Below the pieces are notes generated by a model. The model had not been told where the DNA came from, ran no database searches, and saw only the letters and a list, made by a program, of their open reading frames with translations. From Euprymna scolopes (lineage: Eukaryota > Mollusca > Cephalopoda > Sepiida > Sepiolidae): DNA of 64,000 nt. The stretch covers positions 16,104,010 to 16,168,009 of the forward strand of contig CM044513.1 of the NCBI GenBank assembly GCA_024364805.1, written 5' to 3'. Shown here piece after piece: positions 26,546 to 39,500 of the stretch; the stretch's first letter is position 1, and every line of letters begins with the position of its first letter. Both the position numbers and the translations under genes were made by a program.

Positions 26546-28380
26546 CTGAAGTGTGCCCTTACTACAAGGTGTAGAAATTTAAGGGGGAATCTAAATGATT
26601 GTGTTGTGCCAGCGGAGAAATTAAACTATCTTTACTTGAGGAACCACCAGAACGATTAAAATCTTTGCTTGCATGATATACTGCCGAACAAACATCAGGA
26701 AATACAACTCATGCTTCCAAATGATGTCGTTCGGTGAAGAAATCATTACAGCATAATTCATGCCAACTTTTAAAGTAAAGGGACCCATTTACCATAAAGT
26801 GGGATCTCTGCTTGCTTTCCCAGGCAGTCATCATAGATTCTTACAACTGGACTTTATCGGTGATTACAATGATGAACTGAAAGCACGCTGTCGGATTTAA
26901 ACTGTCGCAAGCGTGTCTATTGTTTCCGAACTGCAATACATGCTTCATAATAAAAACAATTTAATGTGTTTATTCCAAGCTGTAATTGAAATACACACGA
27001 TATTTTTACTCGTGCTGACAAAGCTCCTGCTGGAGAACACGTTCTAAGATTCAATGCTCCAACTATAGATGAGGTGGAAATTGTTATAGTTGGAGATCAA
27101 TTTCAACCGAGGGATATTGCCCTACATAGAAAAAAATTATCAATTGACAAACATTGCAGGCACTCATCGATGCTATGATGCTCTGCAATATCCAATCATT
27201 TTCTGGGATGATGCTGATAGATATCATTTCAATTTTAACATGATAAATCGCGTTACTGGATATGAAACAAATTAAATATTCAGCGAAATGAACTATTAAT
27301 GATACAATGGTCGGGGAAAATGAAACCAACCCCATTCTGAAATGCTGACAATTGTTTCACTAATACATCTTAGACATGTACGCATAAATGTAATCTGAAC
27401 GTTTGCTTATTCATATGTAATTCCTCGATCAACACCAGCAGATAAAATAAATGCTTGTCTCAAATATTCCACTTTTTGTCGGCATGTGAGAACATTCCAT
27501 TTGACAAGAAATATGCGTGTCCAGCAGCAAAATGATCACCTAAGAGTTATTTTTTAAATAAATTACTGCAAATTGGGAATGGAAAACTGCGGACTAATCT
27601 GACCACAGGGCAAATTTAATTGCATTAAAACTTTTGTGATTTAATAACAAGAAAGAGGGTCTGATTAAAAAAGTGTTGGCGAACATCCAATTTAACTATA
27701 TGGATCCCGGTTGGATGAGTGTACGAGCCTTTCTTGCACCCAAGAAAAAAGATGTTCATGAACCAAACAGTACTATTCAGTTGAACAGTTGTGGTGAGTT
27801 AGTCACATACAACTCCGTCGCCACTGTTCTTGAGGAAGACGGAGCAGTCAACTATCCGAAAATAATTTTTGAATTACCTATATTGTCCCGGGATGCAACC
27901 TCAAGTAATTCAATTCAAAACTGGCGTGGCAATCATCCTGTTGCGAAATATTAACTAGCCCAAGTTGTTTAATGGCACACGTCTTTCTTTAAGAAAGTAA
28001 TGCCTAACCTAATAGAAGCAACAATTTAAACGGAACCTTTACAAAGTGAAGATGCTCTGATTCCACGCATTCCTATAGTTTCTACAAACATGACATTTAA
28101 AGAGATTGCAAACCCCAATTAGACTTGCATGTGCATGCCATTTCAATTCAAGAGATTGCAATTCTCAATTAGACTTGAATGTGGGAAAAAAAGAATAGTG
28201 CGGATTATATTTACACACTGATTGCTCATCACATGGGCAATTACATGTTGCACATTCTTGAGTCGGCAAACAGGCAATATCTTCATTTGCACTGAATAAG
28301 GAACCACCCAGAATATTGCTAATCGACAAGTATTAGAAAAGTAAATATATCAGACACATGCATTTTTTAGTCAGTTGACA

Positions 28381-28417
28381 CCGTGTACGCCAAAGCAACG
28401 CGTGGCAGGCTAAAGCT

Positions 28418-28419
<2 letters not shown>
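28381..28419 (+). repeat. Helitron 3' terminus: small hairpin plus CTGG
   Basis: A short stem (TACGC 28386-28390 with GCGTG 28400-28404) is followed 11 nt later by CTGG (28416-28419) and a T. Helitron 3' ends have a hairpin about 10-12 nt before CTRR and insert between A and T. CTGG fits CTRR. The terminus abuts a (TA)n array, a plausible AT target. Confidence 0.5.
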
Positions 28420-28450
<31 letters not shown>

Positions 28451-28928
28451 NNNNNNNNNNNNNNNNNNNNNNNNNNNNNNNNNNNNNNNNNNNNNNNNNN
28501 NNNNNNNNNNNNNNNNNNNNNNNNNNNNNNNNNNNNNNNNNNNNNNNNNNNNNNNNNNNNNNNNNNNNNNNNNNNNNNNNNNNNNNNNNNNNNNNNNNNN
28601 NNNNNNNNNNNNNNNNNNNNNNNNNNNNNNNNNNNNNNNNNNNNNNNNNNNNNNNNNNNNNNNNNNNNNNNNNNNNNNNNNNNNNNNNNNNNNNNNNNNN
28701 NNNNNNNNNNNNNNNNNNNNNNNNNNNNNNNNNNNNNNNNNNNNNNNNNNNNNNNNNNNNNNNNNNNNNNNNNNNNNNNNNNNNNNNNNNNNNNNNNNNN
28801 NNNNNNNNNNNNNNNNNNNNNNNNNNNNNNNNNNNNNNNNNNNNNNNNNNNNNNNNNNNNNNNNNNNNNNNNNNNNNNNNNNNNNNNNNNNNNNNNNNNN
28901 NNNNNNNNNNNNNNNNNNNNNNNNNNNN

Positions 28929-28959
<31 letters not shown>
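28420..28959. repeat. (TA)n microsatellite containing an assembly gap
   Basis: TA runs on both sides of 478 N (28451-28928). Confidence 0.95.
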
Positions 28960-28961
<2 letters not shown>

Positions 28962-29339
28962 TGAATGACTTCAAAGTCGGAAAATTCAATTTATGAACGT
29001 GGGTAAGAGCAACCTTTAGCGTCAGACGGTTAAAAAAAGAAATAGAAAAAAAAAACTTGATGTATATTTTGCCATCTCAGAAAAACACAGAGAAAATAGG
29101 AAAGACACATATAAATAAAGATGCATATGCATATATAAAGATACATGAATAAAGAAAAGTGTTAAGAAGCTCTTACTTTACGTGTTTTATTTGATGTATA
29201 TGTTTTACTAGAAGTAAGCATGCACGTAGATATGGAAGTAATTTTCTTGGATAATACTAGGTACCCCGTCTAATAGATTTAGTGAATTATACAAATAACT
29301 ATAATACGCAAGTCGTAACTGTATAAATTTATCGTTTAC
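28960..29339. other. AT-rich, no recognised feature
   Basis: Nothing recognised. Confidence 0.4.
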
Positions 29340-29960
29340 ATCTTAAACCCCCTTGGCCTAACGTTCACAGGAAACGTGAGTTGGAACAATTACATTGTAA
29401 GCATTGCTAGGGGTGCTGCAAGAAAATTGGATTTTATCTACCGTGCTAGAAAACTACTAACACCCGAAAGTATTATGTACCTCTAAAAGGATACCATTCG
29501 CCCATGTATGGATTATTGCTGTCACATTTGGGCTGGTGCATTTGCTACTAGTCTCTCGCTCCTTGACAAGGTTCTAAAGAGAGTCGCAAACCTGATAGCC
29601 CATAAACTAGCATCTAAGCTTCAGCCTCTGTCCCATCGACGAAATGTTGCATCCCTTTGCCTTTTCTACAAGTATTTTAGTGGTGAATGCTCTGACGAAC
29701 TGCAAGCATTTGTGCACCCATGACGTGAGCACCCTCGACAAACCAGACAGACTGCTAAATCCCACCCCCACACTGTAGAGATCCCTAGATGTAAAATATC
29801 TTTCTACTCCAATTATTTCTTCCCCAGAAACGCTAGACTTTGGAATTCCACCCCACAGTACTGACGTGCAGAAGTTCAAGCGTAACGTGAACCGACATCT
29901 TGCTGCCCAAATCCCTACATAGTACTCCGGTAGTTGTTGGCCCTGATAGTAGTCCCCTAC
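29340..29960 (+). mobile_element. LINE family B, 3'-end fragment
   Basis: The plus-strand reading begins in the post-RT region and continues into the MDYCCHIWAG block (29508 onward), the RP.(M/I)EYCCH(I/L)WAG motif common to the C-terminal part of Jockey/CR1/L2-type LINE proteins. SHRRNVASLCLFYKYF follows. The 3' end near 29950 has ATTTGGATTATTTGGGGTG. It is a 5'-truncated copy with several stops. Family B shares words with the copies at 58.9-59.8 kb and 62.2-62.8 kb. Confidence 0.85.
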
Positions 29961-31224
29961 ACCAAAGTGGCAATTTGGATTATTTGGGGTGAAAATGTTA
30001 TATTTGTTTTTAAGTATAAAAATCGTGATCTTCGTAAACAATGCTGACTATACACCATTTAATCTGCTCCATTTGGATAAGACCTAAGGAAAGTTAACCT
30101 TCTTCTTAACATTATAATGGTGTTGATTAACGTTTGCTAGGTAACAAAAATAATGCATCAGTGTTCAATAAATAATATACATATTTATCTCTGTAATCTT
30201 TAAGTATATTTTATTGTAGCTTATTTCATTGCAACTACCTTCCATTTTCCTCTCTTTGTTATTGTTTCATGTTGGACAAATATACATGACACATAAGTTA
30301 TGATTGCGACAATCTCACTGATTATGATTAATAGACCGTAGTAATAATAATATTAAAGTATTAATACATGGTAGTTATAATATATATATATATATGTATA
30401 TATATATACATATATATATGTATATATACATTTATATATATATTTATATATATATATTGATACAAATAGACGTAAGTAATAATAAGATGATAATACTAAC
30501 TGATATAAATTAAAAAAAATATATTAATATAAAAAGGCTATACAATTATTATATAATAATACTTTTAAAAAGTAGGAATGTTAATTTAATACTTTCAGAA
30601 AATAGTAATAATTGAAATTATTACAAATAAATAGCAGGGAACCAGAAACTACGCTGAATACGCCGAGAATTATATGACGTATAGCAACTTCACAGTGTAG
30701 CATATATCACGCCGTTATACGCATTCGTTTTTTTAGACGTAAAAACGGTGATAGACTGAAAAATAAATTCAAACACAATTATACAAATAAGACAAAGTGA
30801 ACGCATTTTTCTGTGTTAGCGATGAAAGAATATCGAGATAGTGATTCTGCACGCCGCTATAATCTTTTGTGATTGAGATAATGAAAAGGTCACCATTTCG
30901 CTATCAGAGCAATAAAAATAGCGTTTCATTTATTTATTTAATTATATTTTGACCACCCGATGAGAGAAAACGGATTTGAAGCTGGCCAAGACATTCATTC
31001 CAAACATTTAGAGAATCAGAAAATATCGACTTCGTGCATGCCATTTCCTTAATCGGACATTAACGTCAGCCGGGTTTCGCGCTATTCTGATGTTTATTTC
31101 CGTTATGAACTTTGCGAATACCAAGGAATTAATTCCGACGATATTTAAGAAACAACAAGTGATGCTGATGTGAAAGAACCAATGAATTAAAATTCAGACC
31201 CAATGAATTAAAAGCTGGGTAGCA
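29961..31224. other. AT-rich stretch with a small TA array
   Basis: Contains TA/TG alternation at 30380-30458. No gene or element was recognised elsewhere in the stretch. Confidence 0.45.
30380..30458. repeat. (TA)n microsatellite, imperfect
   Basis: TA alternation with G, C and T interruptions. Confidence 0.9.
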
Positions 31225-31257
<33 letters not shown>

Positions 31258-31260
31258 GAG
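31225..31260. repeat. (GA)n microsatellite
   Basis: Alternating GA with a short TGAT interruption. Confidence 0.93.
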
Positions 31261-31393
31261 TTTCTAATATTATGTATGCACATAATATAAATATGATAAA
31301 TGGGAGCATCCATTAAAGCAACATCACATAAAAACGAGAAATATGCAGAGAACAACATGAAAACGGATTTTTCCGAAGTTTTTCACGGATAAA

Positions 31394-31695
31394 GTGCCTG
31401 CTAACCTTGATGGTCCAGATGGCTGGAGCAGGGGATGGGGCCGAGCTCGACAACATGGGGTATCGGCGTTTAAGGCGCCAACAAGGTGGTTGTCTGATAA
31501 TGATTCGAGTTGGGATTATCGGAGGGAGTTTACTTCAACAATTACGATGGCAAGTTGTGTACATTGGTGGAGCAGTACGAAAATTTCACAGTACGCGCAG
31601 CTAAGCCTTGCAAACGTTTCGAAGCTTTTGATACGAAAGAAAATGCTACATATATGTATATAAGAAATTCCAACGATAGAAATATGTATATTTAA
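31394..31695 (+). other. Exon-like, less AT-rich island of unknown nature
   Basis: Three overlapping plus-strand frames are open: 31394-31663, 31407-31604 and 31504-31695. The last encodes a protein-like sequence starting LGLSEGVYFNNYDGKLCTLV and containing NFT and NAT sequons. The upstream frame includes GPDGWSRGWGRARQH. The whole island has higher G+C than its flanks, and one real frame may have shifted within it. It may be a decayed coding element or an exon; no family was recognised. Confidence 0.25.
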
Positions 31696-32800
<1,105 letters not shown>

Positions 32801-33533
32801 ATCGAAAATGAAACGACCATTAAAATATGAACAGAACAACTGGAAATGATAATATAAACCGTCCTGTGTAACAGAGTATCATTGTGACTGGTTTTCTCTT
32901 CAGTAAGAGTATTTTTTCCCTTACCATGTTAAACGGCATAATAACCATAAGGAATTGTTGTTATGACGCTGTATTGATCAATTCTGCTAATATTTTACAA
33001 GTGCGTGTTAGAAATATATAAAAAAATAAACGTTTAATTTAAGAGTTTACATATTTGATTGTATCCTACTTATTACATGATAGCACTCACGTTTACTAAT
33101 AAAAATGTACAATAACAAAACACATCAATAGAAAAATGCTTTAAATTCGAATACACGCACGGAAGCTACATTGCTAACTTAACTTAAAGTTCACAATCAT
33201 AAGAATATATAGTGTTTTTGTAGTAAGCAATAACTATCGGATGCATAATAGTATTTACTAAATCTAAAAATAAATTAGAAATATAAAGAAATTTTGGAAG
33301 TAATTAGTTAAAGTACAGAATTATTGAGTAGTTCGCGATTAAATTTTTCAAAAATGTTGATTTGTAAACACGACTTTGTGCTCGATAATTCTGTATAATC
33401 TGGAGAAAATTCGACCTTGTATACTTCAATCCAAAATTGAATAGTTTCGCTCGGGAGTCTACTATTAGATGGGGGGGGGGTATAGAATAACGCTAACGAG
33501 TCGGCGGAATATAACTCTTCTTTCATTACTGTC
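32801..33533. other. AT-rich stretch without recognised features
   Basis: A run of ten G lies at about 33471-33480. Otherwise nothing recognised. Confidence 0.4.
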
Positions 33534-33578
33534 AGCAACCACTGTAAAAGAGTAATAAAAATGCAAGAAAGCTGTATG
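33534..33578 (+). repeat. Copy 1 of a 45-47 bp repeat
   Basis: The segment beginning AGCAACCACTGTAAAAGAGT is nearly identical to 34258-34304, which opens the LINE A copy. It may be a short 5' piece of LINE A or a local duplication. Confidence 0.8.
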
Positions 33579-33584
33579 GTAAGT

Positions 33585-33640
33585 CAGCGTTTAATCCACG
33601 CTAGGATTGGGCAGGGTTATGCCTGACGAATCCTAGTGTG
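33585..33640. repeat. Dispersed repeat with a 12-bp hairpin
   Basis: Arms 33597-33608 (CACGCTAGGATT) and 33629-33640 (AATCCTAGTGTG) pair with one G-T. The left part GCGTTTAATCCAC.CTAGG also occurs at about 6011-6030, followed in both places by a GTTATGC block. This is a dispersed repeat relic of unknown family. Confidence 0.55.
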
Positions 33641-33681
33641 TAACTTAATTGTAATATATTGTTTATAACTTACTATATACA

Positions 33682-33743
33682 AATATATATATATATTTAT
33701 ATATATACATATATGCATATATATATGTATATATATGTATGTA

Positions 33744-33811
<68 letters not shown>

Positions 33812-33816
33812 TATAT
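33682..33816. repeat. (TA)n microsatellite, interrupted
   Basis: TA alternation with CA and TG interruptions. Confidence 0.95.
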
Positions 33817-34257
33817 CGGTGAGTTTTTCAGTATAAAGTCCGAAACAGCTGAACATTTACATTTCAAGAACTTTAGTGTGTAAGATTGATTTTGGTCTTA
33901 GTAAAGCTGTGTCTTATGTTAAGATAAAAATTAAATGCAATAAGTCTTCAGACATACCTCTCCATCTACTGCATATCGATACTATATGGCTGACTGTGAT
34001 AGTTTCCGTACATTAATATTTGATCTACATCTGCATTCCATGTTTAAAATGGGTGTGCGCTCTATAGTTTCAGACGTTACCGAATGGTTAATTTTAGGCA
34101 TAGACCGATCCATAGCATGCTAAATATTCCAATAAAAACCTATCAGCAAGCGATGGTTCTCCCAAGAATACGCTGCTGCCCTCGCGCACAGAAATCACTT
34201 TTTTCCATAGCTAAAACGTAATAGATGTACTGAGAAAATCCTGCTTTGAGGACTACC

Positions 34258-36185
34258 AGCAACCACTGTAAAAGAGTAATAAAAAAATGCAAGAGAGCTA
34301 TATGATCGGTCCATTAAATCCAAAGTAGCTGAGCAGCGGATTGGTTCCTGCCAGTTTTGGCAAATAACAAACAGATTTCTGAAGAGAAGCTTTCATTCTA
34401 TCCCAACGATTATCAATGGGCCAACATCAGACAAAGCCAAACTATTTGCCAAGAACGTTGCAGCTAATTCTACCTTATCCGGCGAAGTCATCAACTCCCC
34501 GTATTTGATCCTACATCAGACAACATGCTATGCAACATACAAATATCTGTGAGGTCGCCAAGCCAATCAAGAACCTTGATTCCAGTAAAGCAACGGGCTC
34601 TGAGGCAGTCCAGTTATAGTGCAGTAAAAGCTCCAACCAGAACTTGCCCCCATATTTATAAAACTGTTTAAACGTTTCCTTCAGGAAAAATATTTTCCAA
34701 CACACTGGAAAAACTCATTAGCATGCCATGTATTTAAGAGGTCAGGCGAAAATTATTTCCCTGTCAGCACAGACCAATAGGTGGCCTGTGTGTCTTGAGT
34801 AAGTTGTTGGAATCCATATTAAATAAAGAAGTAGTCAACCATTTCAGCAGAAACCACCTTCTTAGTGACATGCAATATGGTTTTCGCGCCGCAAGATCTA
34901 CAGCAGATGTGTTTACGGTTATATCTCATAGAATTAGTGAATCTCTTGAAAAAGGCTTCCTTTCCAAGGCAATTGTTCTTGACATATCGAAGGCCTTCGA
35001 CAAGGTATGCCATAGGGGCCTACTTCACAAGATATCCAGCTACGGTATCACTGGAAATGTTTTCTCAATTATTAACTCATTTCTCTCCGGTATGTTTATA
35101 AGAGTAGTAGTTGATGGGCCGAAATCAGAGGCCCACAGTATTAATGCTAGAGACCCTCAGGGGTCCATCCTGGGCCTCCCCCTCTCTTCCTGATCTACAT
35201 CAATGATCTCCCATAATATATACTTAACTCATTCTGTTACATCAAGGGTGATGACACGACGATTTATAGCAACACATCAAAGGGCGTAAATGCCAAAGTT
35301 CTCTATGATCGTCTCTCTTCTGCTTTTGAGCGCGTGGAACGGTGGGTGAAGAGGTGGCTGGTTACTTATAATGCATCTAAAACCAAGCTTCTATCTTTAG
35401 ATCATCAACGCTTTGAACCCCATCTGGCTTCAAGTGAAATGCATTTCTCTCGACTTGGGGAGGTTCCATGTTTTGACCAGTTTCTGTCTTTGAATTTTAC
35501 TTCTGATCTTAAATGGAACACGCACACCACGTCTGTAAGAGGCTGGGAAAATGGTAGGATCCTTCTACCACTCCAGAAAATGTCTCACTACTGATGCAGT
35601 TCTCTATCTGTATAAAAACCAAGAACGTCCAAGGATTGAGTACTGCTGCCACATCTGGGCAGGGACTAGTAAGAGCAGCCTATCCTGCCTTGAGAGAGTA
35701 AAAAATAGACTCAGGACTTGTTGGAGGATGCCCTTTTCTCTTCTCTGCAGCCTCTCTCCTACAGAAGAGACGTTGCGAGCCTGTCTTTGTTTGATCGTTA
35801 TTTCGCTGGCAAGCGATCGTCCTATCTCTAATCTCTGGTTCTCCACCTCCAATCTTTCACGAAAAACAATCGTCTAGCTAAACATATTGTAATTAATTTT
35901 CCCCACTCTTTATCCGTGCCTTAATCCAAACGTAGATTCCATGAGCAGAGCTTCTTTTATAGAAGTGCAAGACTGTGGAACACTCTTCCGTTTGCCTTTT
36001 TCCCACCTGCCTACAACTTGTATGTCTTCAAGCTCAACATACACAACTTCCTGACAAGCCGCTCTCTTAAGTAAGACATCCTATTAAATATCCAATACTA
36101 ATTATTACAACGATATTATCTTATTGATTACTGTACACGCAATAACCCTTATCCCCACGTGGCTTCCGGGCCTCTATGAGTGGGG
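34258..36185 (+). mobile_element. LINE family A, longest copy in the window
   Basis: The coding part reads through a pre-RT region (about 34550-34790) into RT. The open frame 34795-35193 holds QYGFRAARSTADVFTVIS, the catalytic-aspartate block AIVLDISKAFDKV.H, SYGITGNVFSIINSFLSG and the INA.(D)PQGSILG block of non-LTR reverse transcriptases. Downstream are the WLVTYNASKTKLLSLDHQR block (about 35346-35410), the IEYCCHIWAG motif (about 35635) and the tail ending GCAATAACCCTTATCCCC near 36160. No endonuclease domain is visible, so it is 5'-truncated. Frame changes between the blocks show it is dead. The clade is Jockey/CR1/L2-like. Confidence 0.9.
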
Positions 36186-36197
36186 GACCTCCCTCTA

Positions 36198-36201
<4 letters not shown>

Positions 36202-36255
<54 letters not shown>

Positions 36256-36334
36256 TAGATAGATAGATAGATATGTTTGTATATTTAGGCAACAGGTCAC
36301 ATTTTTCTTGATTAATATATATATATATATATAT

Positions 36335-36377
<43 letters not shown>

Positions 36378-36398
36378 TGTTTGTATATTTTGGCAGCA
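36202..36398. repeat. Duplicated compound (TA)n-(GATA)n repeat
   Basis: TA run, GATA run, then TATGTTTGTATATTT.GGCA.CA occurs twice: 36202-36290 and about 36315-36398. The second GATA array is longer (36337-36376). Confidence 0.92.
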
Positions 36399-39024
36399 CG
36401 ACACATCTGATTGAACACGCGGAGTGATTCTTTCTTCTGATGGCCATGGATAATTTTCAATTTGCCGGGTGGTGTTTTTAATTTCAGTATGTAATTCCTA
36501 CATAAACTTTTAGGAGTCAGTCTGTATACGTTACCTACTGAAATTTAAATAAAAAGACCGCCTAGCAAAAGGAATAAAAAAAAAATAACTCCGTCGTGTT
36601 CACACAGATGTGTCTGAATATCGATATCTGTATATATGCACCTTCATTCAAATCTATGCCTGTGTTTGTGTTTGCGTGTGTGTGTCGTAGACCTTCGGAA
36701 CTACAACGAAATAAAATAATGCGATTTTTTTTGTTTGTTTGATGCCGTTCTTTGTTTGTTTGTTGTCGATCTGATAAAATGCTAAAACTTTTAGGTTGAG
36801 AAAAGGAGAACTCGATAAAAGACACGCAGTAATGCAGTTCTTGTAGCATATTTTAAACTTAAAGAGTTTTTCTGTGTTGTTCGTTCTACAAGAAAGTTAT
36901 TCAGTTGTATCCATCCTGCAGATGCATATAAGGCAATGTTATGTATCAGTAGATATAGTTATACATTCGCTATCATTTTTTTAAATATATAAACTTAGTT
37001 CAAGCACCAAAAAAGTAGGTCAGTCTTTAATGTAGTTTAAATAACAGAATAGTCTATCATGGTATGTTTGTGCTTATAGTTTGTTTGTTTTTGTTTTTTT
37101 CGCAAGAAATTTTACTTTTCAGGTTTAAGAAAAATATTGGTTGCATAGAAAATCATATAGACATCACGATATTGGGTGACGAGATAGGGCAATGCTGTCA
37201 ATACCAACTTCGACCCGTTTTTTCAATTCTTGACAACAAAAATAAAAATGTGGATGTGGGAAGGCACATAGATTACAACGATATAAATACAAATCAAATC
37301 ACTTAGATGAATTAGTACGGAAAAAAGTAAAATACGCCATCAATACGGAACAAGAATAATGATGTTACAAGATACTTTTTAATTTGCTTTAGAGATGCAT
37401 GATTTTGGAAAAAAAACATGTTGTGATTCTTGGACTCTCTGAGTAAATAGCACAAATTCACCGTCATAGTAAATGATAAAGTTTGTTTAGAAGGAGTTTA
37501 CGCTGTGAAGGTGTCTATTTAATTGAGTGTGATGTATTCGATGTCTTTGTTGAGTTCTAATGATCTAAGCCAAGAAATCTGACTAAATCAGTATGGTAAT
37601 AATTATCGTGCATAATTAGAAGCCAACTACAAACTATTAAGTACATGAGTTTTGCTGTATGTCCTAACAGAGGTGCAATTGTGTAGAAAATAATGCAAAG
37701 CTCTAATTATTAGTCCCCCCACCGTAGAGAAACGGCCAGGACGAGGAGTGGTCGTATTAGTAAAGGGGAAAATGGAACCTCTTTTGTTACGCCATGGCTG
37801 ACTTGGTTAAACAAGTGATATCTATAACAGAATGCTGTACCCTACACCGAAACAGAAATTGGTCAGCAAGATCTGATAGAGTTTTTGCTCGGAATATAAT
37901 CAGGAGAATCAGTTTGAAAAGGATGGCCTTAATATTATTTTTATAGATGGGGACCGATTATTAGAAATTTTAGTGTGTTGCGCAGAATTATAACAACAAC
38001 AATGTAACTAAGGGCATTTTTTTCAGAAGTAATCTGAGTAATCTGCTATAGAACATATGTAAAGTAAAGATAGGTTGTTTTAGCGAAATTAAAGATCGTT
38101 TTATTTAATGAAATTTACGTTTGATATTTTTAAAGTATAAACAATCTGAATATATTTTTCACTTACACTATTCTACATTAAAGTCATGTGTATATTCTTA
38201 AATAAATATCGGAGTATGTTTTGTAGTATGATTTTAAACAGTATGTTAAACTAGCCATACCCAGAAACGTGTTGGCATTGTTCAGTCTGTGTGAATGCCA
38301 AAAAAGCTAATACATTTTCAAGAGGAAATGTATGCTGCAAACTGTTTCTTTTTTCATTATAGAAAATACCCTTATGTTAGTTTTTAATGGAAATAATTCA
38401 GTATTTATTTATTTTCTGGCTGTTATCCGCATCCCCATTTATTGTTGTTTCATCTCAGTTTGTGAATACGCAACTAAAACGGAATGAAAAGTAGATAAAA
38501 GTATTTTTTGGGCTTTTGTGATAAAATTTTATCTAGCGAACTGCATAGTAAAATGAACACACGATTCCATAAACAGGCAAGAGAAATAATAATAATCAGA
38601 GTGAGATAAGAGCTACTGAAAAGTTTGATAGCTAGTTAGAAGGAAGGAAAAAGAGTCTGGAAAAGTATATACAGATTAAGCGAGTGAGAAAGGAGATAAA
38701 ACTGTGGTAGATAGGATTGGGGCCGTGAAATTTTTGTTTTGTTTTTTTCGGCAGAAGAAGAAATGTAAATAGCAGTTTATATCGATAAATTGGCAAAAAA
38801 AAAAAAACATTAATTACTTCACCTCAATGAACACTTTTCTACAAGATGATGGACAAGCCTTAATTTTAACCTTCGCCATTTTTGTTTTGGCTGGGGATGC
38901 AACGGCAAAGAAGTCCCTTTTTTTTCACGATCTTTTTTTTCGGTACGTGTTCGATGCTGGCTGCCTACTACAACTTTTTTATTTATTTTTTTGTTTTGCT
39001 CAACGCATACCTTCAAACATCATG
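36399..39024. other. Long AT-rich stretch without recognised features
   Basis: No gene was recognised. The 37710-37900 part is somewhat richer in G+C but closed by stops in all frames. Confidence 0.4.
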
Positions 39025-39500
39025 GCAACGCCGGGCATCCAGGCTTGTCTGTAATATAAATCCCACCTCTCTGTTTGTGTGTATGTATGTTTGTATGTCT
39101 GCCTAAAACTTTCTAAAACAGAGTCGACGGATATTCACGCAATCAGTATCGTTTTTAAAGTAGATCATTCGACGAAAAATATCTAAAAATTGCATAAAAA
39201 CATCAGTTCCTTAACGCTTAACAGGCACTTTTCTAAAGGGAGTGGTTGTTTTTTACGCCGATTTGTTCGGAAGGCATCCGCTCTTTTCGATTGACTAGCA
39301 TGAATTTAAACAAACTTTACTTCCGCTTTGGAAATGGGCGCAGCAGTAAAGATGTCATGTTTTTCCCCCATATATTCTCCTCCGTGGTACGGGTTTGAGC
39401 CTGCACCCCAACGACCACATTTTTGGCTCACCACGAACATCCACAAACCCGGAGCCTCGGTGGTCACCCAGGCTATTCTTACCTAAGTGTGAAAAAAGGT
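39025..39500 (+). mobile_element. Possible Helitron-type non-autonomous element with tRNA-like box
   Basis: GCAACGCCGGGCATCCAGG.TTGT at 39022-39044 resembles a Helitron 3' end. It is followed by a head with TATGTATGTTTGTATGTCTG and GTCGACGGATATTCACG, the same layout as the element at 52.8-53.5 kb (TATGTATGTTTGTTTG, then ACCGACGGA and TTTCAC). A B-box-like GGTTTGAGCC lies at 39389-39398. Boundaries and class are uncertain. Confidence 0.35.

Larger units (their letters stand above)
26080..28419 (+). mobile_element. Helitron remnant, Rep-helicase type, internally deleted
   Basis: On the plus strand there is an Arg-rich N-terminal frame (26147-26545), then a zinc-binding-like block (CPYYK...KFKGES...LCCASGEIKLSLL, 26555-26640). 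The FKVKGPIYHKVGSLLAFPG block (about 26768-26825) and the Helitron_like_N-type block GTHRCYDALQYPIIFW (27150-27205) follow. From about 27480 the similarity switches to PIF1-type helicase sequence: TFHLTRNMRVQQQND, then a stretch ending in an HGQLHVA...VGK block (about 28234-28275) that resembles SF1 helicase motif VI. The HUH nickase core and the Walker A/B part are missing, so an internal deletion lies near 27460-27490. Stops interrupt all blocks. The end at 28419 has a CTRR-type terminus. Confidence 0.85.

Noticed and set aside
29607-30041. 144-codon minus-strand open frame
   Set aside because: It is antisense to the LINE B fragment over much of its length and has no protein-like features.
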